NCBI RefSeq assembly: GCF_019320115.1
Contig: NC_089581.1
Span: forward strand, 94,238,802 to 94,302,801
Origin: Miscanthus floridulus
Lineage: Eukaryota; Streptophyta; Magnoliopsida; Poales; Poaceae
Length of the DNA stretch: 64,000 nucleotides
Direction: 5' to 3'
Shown here: positions 56,291 to 64,000 of the stretch, piece by piece
Layout of the letters: the number at the start of each line of letters is the position of its first letter
Numbering within the stretch: the stretch's first letter is position 1
The notes under the pieces: model-generated
What the model saw: only the letters and a program-made list of their open reading frames with translations
Told to the model about the DNA's origin: nothing
Databases searched by the model: none
Made by a program: the position numbers and the translations under genes

Positions 56291-57590
56291 ACTTGAAGAT
56301 GGGTTCGATCTAATGCATCCTACTGTGTTATATAGTATTCAGATTAGTTGCTCTTTGGAGAGTAAGATAATAGAAGACCAGAAAACCGACAAGGGGATAT
56401 TCCACATCAGAGAGAAAATAAAAGAAAAGCCGTCTCAACATTTTAAAGTGGATGAACAGGGCGTGTTGTGGTTTGACGACCGTCTTGTGGTTCCCAAGGA
56501 TCGAGAGCTTAGGAATAAACTCATGGATGAAGCTCACCTTTCTAAGCTATCTATCCATCCCGGAAGTAGTAAGATGTATCAAGAACTAAGATCTCGTTAT
56601 TGGTGGACCAAAATGAAGAAAGAAATTACAGCATATGTTGTCAGATGTGACACATGTTGTCGAGTGAAGGCCATTCACATGAAACCTACCGGTATGTTGT
56701 AACCCTTGTCCGTCCCTAGTTGGAAGTGGGACGATATAAGTATGGATTTTATCACGGGTTTGCCCACTACTCAAAAAGGACATGATTCGATTTGGGTAAT
56801 TGTGGATCGTCTTACTAAGACCGCTCATTTCCTACCTGTCAAGACAACTTATCGACCACCTCAATATGCCGAGAAGTATATCACAGAAATTGTGAGGTTG
56901 CATGGTATACCAAAGACCATAGTATCTGATAGAGGCTCACAGTTCACGGCTCACTTTTGGGAACATTTACACAAAGGCTTAGGAACTAGTTTGATTCGCA
57001 GTACCGCTTATCATCCTCAGACAGATGGTCAGACTGAACGAGTGAATGCTGTTTTGGAGGATATGTTAAGAGCCTGTGTATTGTCTTCTAAGGGATCATG
57101 GGAGTCATGGTTACCGTTAGCTGAGTTTTCTTATAATAATAGTTATCAAGAAAGCATCAAGATGGCTCCATTCGAAGCTTTATATGGCAGAAAATGTAGA
57201 ACACCATTAAATTGGGTCGAGCCTGGTGATAGAAGGTATTATGGCATTGACTTTGTAGAAGAAGCTGAGAAGAAAGTTCATATTATTTAGCAGAATATGA
57301 AAGCGGCCCAATCACATCAGAAAAGCTATGCAGACAAAAGAAGGAGACCCCTTGCGTTTGAAGTTGGTGACTATGTTTATCTGAAAGTCACGCCAATGAA
57401 GAAGAAAAGGTTTGGAGTTCGAAGAAAGCTTGCCGTGAGGTTCGTAGGACCATACAAGATCTTGGAACAAAGAGGTCCGGTAGCCTACAAGTTAGAGTTA
57501 CCTGAGACAATGAGCACCGTTTTTCTAGTTTTCCATGTATCACATCTCAAGAAATGTTTGCGTGTTCCAGAGGAAAGAATAGAACCTTGA
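56291..57590 (+). pseudogene. Tekay integrase
   Basis: The HHCC zinc domain reads HPGSSKMYQELRSRYWWTKM with VVRCDTCCRVK; the catalytic core has WDDISMDFITGLP (Asp), GIPKTIVSDRGSQFTAHFW (Asp) and HPQTDGQTERVNAVLEDMLR (Glu). The C-terminal GPF-type module is KLAVRFVGPYKILEQRGPVA. Stops fall at 56700-56702 and 57288-57290. Confidence 0.93.
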
Positions 57591-57805
57591 GGTATCCAAC
57601 TCAAATCAGATTTGGTGTATCGTGAGCAACCAGTCCGGGTGTTAGACACTAAGGAACATGCTACTCGGAATAGTGTGGTGAAAACATACAAGATACAGCG
57701 GGATCATCATGATGAGGGAGATGCAACTTGGGAAACAGGAGAGTATCTACAAAAAGCTTATGAAGAATTTTATAACAAATGGTTCGTAACCCAAATCTCG
57801 GGATG
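57591..57805 (+). pseudogene. Tekay chromodomain at the pol C-terminus
   Basis: YREQPVRVLDTKEHATRNSV, VKTYKIQRDHHDEGDATWET and GEYLQKAYEEF match the chromodomain that ends chromovirus integrases; such domains are known to recognise methylated H3 tails and direct integration to heterochromatin. In this Tekay-type domain the first and second aromatic-cage positions appear replaced (V and K/I), with W in ATWE kept, as in group II chromodomains. It ends at a TGA at 57805. Confidence 0.85.
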
Positions 57806-57815
57806 AGATTTTTAT

Positions 57816-57828
57816 AAGGGGGGAGGGC
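57816..57828 (+). promoter_or_regulatory. Polypurine tract of the Tekay element
   Basis: aaggggggagggc, immediately before the 3' LTR. Confidence 0.85.
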
Positions 57829-60800
57829 TGTAACACCCCTGGTGTTAGACTTGCCTAATTGCACTTACATTCCATGAACATGAGTATCATTCATCCATTC
57901 GTGAGCATATATCACTTGAAACATGTGAAACATGACTATGAAACAAAAGTATCATTTCAATTGTTTTTCATCGTTTCAGTACATTCAGTGCTTGATTCTT
58001 GTATGACCAATGTGTGGTATGGCTAAATATATTGTTAAACATCTTAGCTATGCTTAGAAAGTCATTAGGAACAATGTTCATGTTGATCATTTTGCCTAAT
58101 TAAGTTTCCAAGTCATGGGTTGACTTGTTTTGACCCTAGGACTCTTTGGTTTGACTGTTCAAAAAGTACCACTTAGAATGTTGGCATGTCTGAGAAACCT
58201 AAAACAAAGTTGTAGCAAATTATATAAGAAACAAAAGTTATTTTGTGACCAAGTCATGAAAATGTGCACAACATGCTCAAAATGGTCCCACAAGTCAGAA
58301 ATTGGGTTGGGTTCAACACTTAGAAATTTCTAAGTACAAACTCCATTTTTAGTTTCTTGAACACGACTTTGGCATGATTTTACTCTCTGTCCTTTGCGAA
58401 TTAGACATTGATCTCTAAATGAGTTTTGTAGCTGGCATGTAGGTGTACAAGTTTTGTTTTGAATTCTTTCGCTAACGATCAACGGATTAGGAGATAGAGC
58501 ATCGTCATTTGGCGCTGTCAGTCAGTTCCTTGTTCTCTGAATCGAGCTACAGTGTTTCGGCTTTAGACCATTCATGGCCGACCGAGGTCAGATGGCAGCC
58601 GCCGCATGTCCGCCATGCGCTCGGCTCGCCCTGACCACGCAGCGCGCTGGCTGGCTTGAAGAGGAGCGCGCCCTGCTGCCCTCCGCACGCGCTCTGCCCT
58701 CATTCACCCCTCCGTTGCCTTCCCCATTCACAGCCGCAGCGCACCACCGATGCCATCAGCTCCACCGAGCTCGCTTGAGCTCGCTGCGGCGCCACAGCCA
58801 CCACCATCCAACCCGTAGCTCTGCCATCGCCTCACGGACCTCGTCAGTGCCCTCACGGAGCCAGCCAAGCTGTAGGTGAGCGACATTGCCGAACCATGCA
58901 CCACCGCGGCATGGCCACCATGGTCGCCGCCAGTGATCTCACGCGGTCCCGCCTGACCGCTTCACTGTAGCCGCTGGCCGTAGTGTAGGAAGGTCCACCT
59001 TGTTTACCGAGAGCTTACGCGCGCCTTGTATGGCCACCAACCGTCGGGGTTCGCCGGAGCACCACCGTGCGCCATGGCTAAGCCATCGTGGGCCATGGCC
59101 GACGTCCCTGGAGTCCATTAGAGTCTAGTTTTAGGAGTGCTATGGATGCTGGAGGCCAAGGTGGGCATGCCGTCGCCCTCGGTTCCACCAGAGAAATCGC
59201 CGCCGACGAGATGGCGTCGTTTCCGCGCCATTCGCCACCGTGCTCTGCTTTTCGGTCGTTGACGCGCGGGCCCCTTTTGTCAGCCGCCGCTGCTGCGAGG
59301 GAACCGGAGCTGGGCTACGCCATTCTGGGCTATGTGCGTGCGCAGTCGTGGGCCGCCTAATCCGATCGGGCTGGCCCAGTAGCTGATTAGGTTTCCTCTT
59401 TGTTTTGTTTATTTTGTTTTTCACAGATTTGTGTGCACGATTCAAAATTTTGTAAATCCAGTTTAGTAGATCCAAATGATATGGTTCCAATTTTCTTGAG
59501 TTCCTGGTAATGTCTAGTATTTAATAAAAATATTATATGAGCACAGGTTTTAGAAATTTTGGATGAATTAAATAGGACTTTGAAATGTGTTTTTGGATGC
59601 ATGCAAACTTGTTGAAATTTTATCTTGAGTTTCTGTGGTCCAAAAATTATGAAATTTTGTGGGTATGCTAGTCTTGCTTAGTAGAAGCTCTGGTTAAAAT
59701 TTCAGAGCTAGTGCATGTGTAGTTTTTGAATTATAGATTTTCCTTTTATCATTGATTAATACTTGTGTGAATTTTTATAATTTTTCTATAGATCCAGTAA
59801 AGGTAAAAATTGGTGAGTGCTATTCTTATGATAGAGTGATACTAGGAAAAATGAGAAATCTATTGCTTGACACTTTTAACTAAGGTTTCCTATTTATGCC
59901 TTTTTAAGCACTTATGCCTTGTCATTTTTGTGTAGACTATTTTACTTATCCAAATGCCATGAAAATTTTATGGTAGTCTACTTAGAGTAGTACTATACTA
60001 CTGTAATTTTCTTAGATTTTTATAAGCACCAAAAATATAGGTTGCTGTTGTAGCCCTAGTTTAAAATGAAATAAAATAATCCTCTTTAATGCAAGTTAGT
60101 TAATAATGTTAGCTTTGGTGTATCTTTGAAGCATTTGATAAGATGTGTTGACTTAAACATATTAGTAGTAGAAGAGAATGCAGTAGATGACATGTGCTTG
60201 TAGTATATTTTCTTGGATGATGTTGACTACCTTGCATTCAAAAATATCCATTGTATTCATCTCATCCGATGCACCGATTGCATAAGCACTTAGACACATT
60301 GCATCATATAGGATTGCAAACCGAGAACCCAGTCATCATACCCGAGGAGCCCGAGGAGCAGTTCGAGGTGCAGCCGCAGGAAGTGCCAGAAGCCGACGAG
60401 GAGGACGTTGAGGAACTTCCAGAGTGCCCCGATCACCGTCCGAGCTCCTTCGAGAGAGGCAAGCCCCGGAGCATTTTCTCCCGGTTTGCAATTAATAATT
60501 AAATACTTTACTTTAATTGATGCATTACGTTTAGGAGTTATTTGCAACCGTTGCTGCATTATACCTTATTTACCTTTGTTATACTATATCCTTGTTACCC
60601 TGGTATCCGCAGTCGAGTCAATGCTTAGCTGGCTTAGACCGGTAGAAGTCGGGTGATTTCCTGTCACCTGCGAGCTATAGGTGGTTACCTAGATCTGCTT
60701 GGATGACTATGAAGTCATGGTATAACTAAGTGTTAAATGAAGTTGAGACTGGACGGAGACTTGCAGAGTTTTGGACTGTAGTGTTTCCGTCTGTGTTGAT

Positions 60801-61929
60801 TAAGGACCGACCGTTGTTGGGCCTCGAGTCATGTTGAACGCATGCCTTACATTTAGCTGGCCGGATAAAGTACCTTCCGACCGCGAAGCTGGGAGATTTT
60901 TCGGGCCGAGTAGATTGCCCGCAACACACTGTGCTGGAGTAGGTGTGGTAGGACATGGGGGTGAGATGATAAGACCAAAGGGCAGTCGGTCGGCCCCCGG
61001 GTACATGTGGTTCCTGGCAAACTCGAGATACCTAGAAAGTTGACTCGGTGATCAATATCTCACTTTAACGGGTGAGTGAGGTTTATGTAAGGAATAAATC
61101 ACCAGCTGGTTAGGAATCGATTCAAATCGCCATCACTCCTGGATAGTGAGCACTTGACTTGAGTGACTTCATCGTAGTAAATGTTATGGAACACTTGGAC
61201 AATTATAATGAATATGACAGTATGGAAGTTGTTTAATGATCATGGGTTATCATCATCTGCTTAATCATGTGTTTGCTCTAGTATAGGTGCAAATCTAGTC
61301 GACAGGTTAATAATAATTAACTTGACAATAATGCTTTTAGAAAGGTTCCTAAAATGCTAAAAATGCTTCTTTTGCAAATGAGTCAGCTACCCTACTATAA
61401 AGCCCTTCATAATCCTTGGTGTCATTTATTTTCAGTTATGTCGGGTAAGTCTAGCTGAGTACCTTCTCGTACTTAGGGTTTTATTCCCACTTGTTGCAGA
61501 TGGGCAGATGTATTACGGCTACTGTATCAACTGCCTTTATCCTGCGATGGGTGATGCTTAGGACCATGGGCATGTTCATTCGTTACGTCTCGTCTGATGC
61601 TTTTGGTTGGAGATGATCATTCGCTGGCACTATATTTAAACTCCGCGTGAGTGTGTGTGTGGTTTGAACAAATGACTTCTGCTACTTTTATTCAAACTGG
61701 TTTTGTAATAACTATGTTGAAACTCTAATGTATCTGAGATTGCGAACTTTTATGTAATATGTGATGGTGACCGCTAAACTTATTACGATCTTGGCTGGAA
61801 TGGAAGTTGGTTTGAAATCCTTCGTGATTTCACGGACTACCGGGTTATATGGGCTTAAGTTTGCTAAATCGTCTGTTCTGGCGGATGATTTTCTTACTTA
61901 ATTTCGTATAATTGGTCGGTTCTGTTACA
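57829..61929 (+). repeat. 3' LTR of the Tekay element
   Basis: 4101 bp, nearly identical to 47040-51148; scattered single-base changes and a few 1-bp indels are visible by eye. Confidence 0.95.
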
Positions 61930-61934
61930 AAAGA

Positions 61935-63582
61935 CTATGTCACACTACATGTTGATGCCCTTATAGGACAATGCTCGCTGGTCCCGCTACAATAGGGTAA
62001 TCCAAGGTTCCCATGTGGCCATGGCTCAGGTGGTTGTGGAGAATGGGTACAAGATGCATGATCTCTAGGAGGGGCTATCCTTCGATGATGATACTCAACA
62101 AGAATGTGGGGTTCATGTGGAACCAACTATGTGTACTATGGATTTAGATGGTCAGTTGATGCAGGAGCAGTTTCATTCAAGTCAAGTAGGTTGTATAAGT
62201 AATGACTTCGATGTGAACGAGTTCGAACGGGAAGAGGAGGAGTAGGGGCAGGACGATAATATCAGTGATGTAGTTAGCAGTGATTCAGATGATTCAAATG
62301 ATGACCAGGGAGGTAGACATGCTATGCCCACACCAGTTGATGCCATGCTAGTACCTATTCATGGTATGCCATTACAAGTACCAACTAAGGTTTTGCATGC
62401 TATGCTGGCTCAGGGTAGACTAGTCATAGATTTGCCAGCAGATGATACACCCTATGATTCATGCGAAAGAATTAGCGAAGCACAGCAGTATGTTCCCCCA
62501 CCACCTTACACAGCGATAGAGCTTGAGCAACTAAGGTCGATGAACGTACCTTTCAGGGGTATTTCGAACTATAGGGATGTTAGCATGACGGATATGGTAG
62601 TTTGTGACACCGGTCTCTAGATGTGTAGGAAATCATTGTATGACCATGAGAAAGAAATCCTTAGTAAGGGGATGATATTCAATATAATGTCAATGATGAA
62701 GCATTTCCTTCAGGACTATGTTGTGTATCACCATAGGCCATACAACGTCACTTATTTGGACCAAGAGTTGAGGTACCACGTGATATGCAAAAACGGTTGT
62801 ATGTGGAGGTTAAATGCATGAAAAAGACAGAGTGATGGCAAGTGGAGGATAAGTAAAGTGGTGAACCCCACACTTGCCTATCAAAAAGGGGAAGGAAAAT
62901 CATCAGCAGCTCACTGCACGTTACCTTACCCATCGTATATTGGGGCTCGTTGATGACAATAACAACATTTCAATGTCTTCATTACAACAGTCCATATCTA
63001 GATTCATTAAGTATGATGTGAAGAACGGAAAGGCTTGGCGTGCTAAGCAAATTGGCCTGGCGATTCGTTGGGGTAGTTGGGAGGAAGCATACAACAGGGT
63101 GCCCCACATCTTATGTGCAATGCATTACTACAACCCTGGCTTGAAATGGTTTGTGGACACCAGAGGGATGTATTTTCGGGACCCGTTGAGGCATGTCCTG
63201 CATCGTGTGTTTTGGTCATTCACGCAAATGGAACATGCATTATAGTTTTGTCGACCAATTGTACTTGTTGATGGCACTTTCCTGACAGAAAAGTATAGGG
63301 GCACCTTGATGATGGCTGCTGCTGTTGATCCGGAGGACCAGATAGTACCCATGGCTTTTGCTTTGGTAGAGGGAGAGAACAATGAATCGTGGTCATGGTT
63401 CATGCGGCTTCTACATGTATAAGTTCTTGGCCCATCTCACACTATATGTTTGATCTCAGACTATCACCTAGGGCTTCTTAATGCTACAGCTAAGTATATA
63501 GATGGGTTCCTGCCTCTAGCGCATAGATGGTGCATGAGACACTTTGCCGCTAATTTCTAGCGGCATCAGAGGAAGAAGGAGG
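61935..63582 (+). pseudogene. Mutator-like (MULE) transposase, interrupted by the Tekay element
   Basis: It resumes the frame cut at 47039. An acidic/Ser-rich N-terminal part is followed by a MuDR-type DNA-binding/zinc region around 62690-62900 (HHRPYNVTYLDQELRYHVIC, KNGCMWRLNA, WRISKVVNPT) and then the MULE transposase domain: LVDGTFLTEKYRGTLMMAAA, DQIVPMAFALVEGENNESWS, LISDYHLGLLNA (first two acidic positions in VDGTF and SDYH) and HRWCMRHFAANF. Stops at 62618-62620, 62819-62822, 63243-63245 and later, and a frameshift near 62860. It is dead. The 3' end is beyond 63583. Confidence 0.85.
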
Positions 63583-64000
63583 TGTTAGTGTTTTGAGTAA
63601 ACACCAACAATTAAATTTCTAATATTGCGCGTCTGGCCCAGATGGTGTGCTAAGAAGACATGAGGTTTATACTAGTTTAGGCAAAATGTCCCTACATCTA
63701 GTTTGTTGCTGCTGCTCGTGTTACTGGCACTAAAAGTTTGTAGTAGGGGTTACAAACGGTCGAGAGAGGGACATGTCCCAAGTCTATGGTGAGAGGAGCG
63801 AATGGGTGCTGAGGGCTCGGTCACTTTGCTGCTGTGTGCTTGTGTGTTCTAATTGGTTTGGGGTTTGTCTGATGCCCCTTGTGGAATGTCCTATTTTCTA
63901 TTTTATAGGCCAAGAGAAAGCACGAGTTACAGTGGAGGAAGAGGAGAGAACAAGAGGAAGAAGTCATTTAGGATCGTTGGGTCCTTCTTCTCCTCTGTGT
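63583..64000 (-). mobile_element. Start of another LTR-like element, runs off the window
   Basis: From tgttagtgttttgag the MULE reading ends abruptly and a new sequence begins. Its layout matches the Tat LTRs here: a tttatactagtttaggcaaaatgtccctac block, then a TATA box on the minus strand (cctataaaatag, complement at about 63898-63909), then cacgagttacag. The right end is outside the window, and neither TSD nor internal region can be seen. Confidence 0.5.

Larger units (their letters stand above)
47040..61929 (+). mobile_element. Complete Tekay/Del-lineage chromovirus (Ty3/gypsy)
   Basis: LTRs at 47040-51148 and 57829-61929, perfect 5-bp duplication AAAGA (47035-47039 and 61930-61934), PBS, extra ORF with a histone H3-like start, gag, protease, RT, RNase H, integrase, chromodomain, polypurine tract. 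The LTRs are very similar over more than 4 kb, so it is the youngest large insertion here. From about 53720 to 57805 pol keeps one reading frame broken only by stop codons; the RT active site is mutated, so it is not autonomous. Confidence 0.95.

Overview
This window is plant nuclear DNA, almost certainly from a grass (Poaceae, probably a panicoid such as the Saccharum/Sorghum/Miscanthus group). It is close to wall-to-wall transposable elements, and I find no intact single-copy host gene. The grass call rests on the element types: Tat-lineage Ty3/gypsy elements with an antisense PF04195 ORF, Tekay/Del-type chromoviruses with LTRs of about 4 kb, L1-type LINEs, an Ac/Ds-like hAT element and a Mutator-like element. 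The species call is inference.

Layout. (1) 1-26739 is a long Tekay-type LTR (pieces 1-211 and 23312-26739) split by element C, a minus-strand Tat-lineage gypsy element (212-23311). C is itself split by a solo LTR of about 3.9 kb (4075-7999, TSD TTCAT), which lies in an intron of C's antisense ORF, and by a second, internally deleted Tat element B (10797-17241), which sits in C's integrase. (2) 26740-29018 is the 3' part of LINE 1, into which the Tekay-type LTR had inserted; it carries a solo LTR (28116-28584, TSD AAATG). (3) 29581-37729 is LINE 2, flanked by a 16-bp target duplication and carrying a full-length Ty1/copia element (30649-36255, TSD AAGCT). (4) 37746-45300 is low-copy or degenerate sequence: a LINE 3 tail, a small MITE, minus-strand fragments recognisable as arginyl-tRNA synthetase and 60S acidic ribosomal protein P2, and a 276-bp Ac/Ds-like element. 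(5) About 45800-63582 is a Mutator-like transposase gene cut in two by a structurally complete Tekay/chromovirus element (47040-61929, TSD AAAGA). (6) From 63583 another LTR-like sequence runs off the right edge.

The most unusual signal is in the Tekay element. Immediately upstream of gag, a short ORF at 51941-52084 begins with a near-perfect copy of the histone H3 N-terminal tail (19 of 22 residues by eye). H3 K4, K9 and S10 are kept, while the acetylation sites K14 and K18 are arginine. The same element encodes a chromodomain at the end of pol, so one element carries both an H3-tail mimic and a probable reader of methylated H3. The second theme is the antisense, intron-containing ORF of the Tat elements, whose N-terminus is also a basic, SPKK-containing tail.

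All coding regions here carry stops and/or frameshifts, so each is annotated as part of a mobile element or as a pseudogene. Percent identities and family names need alignment to confirm; I could only compare by eye.
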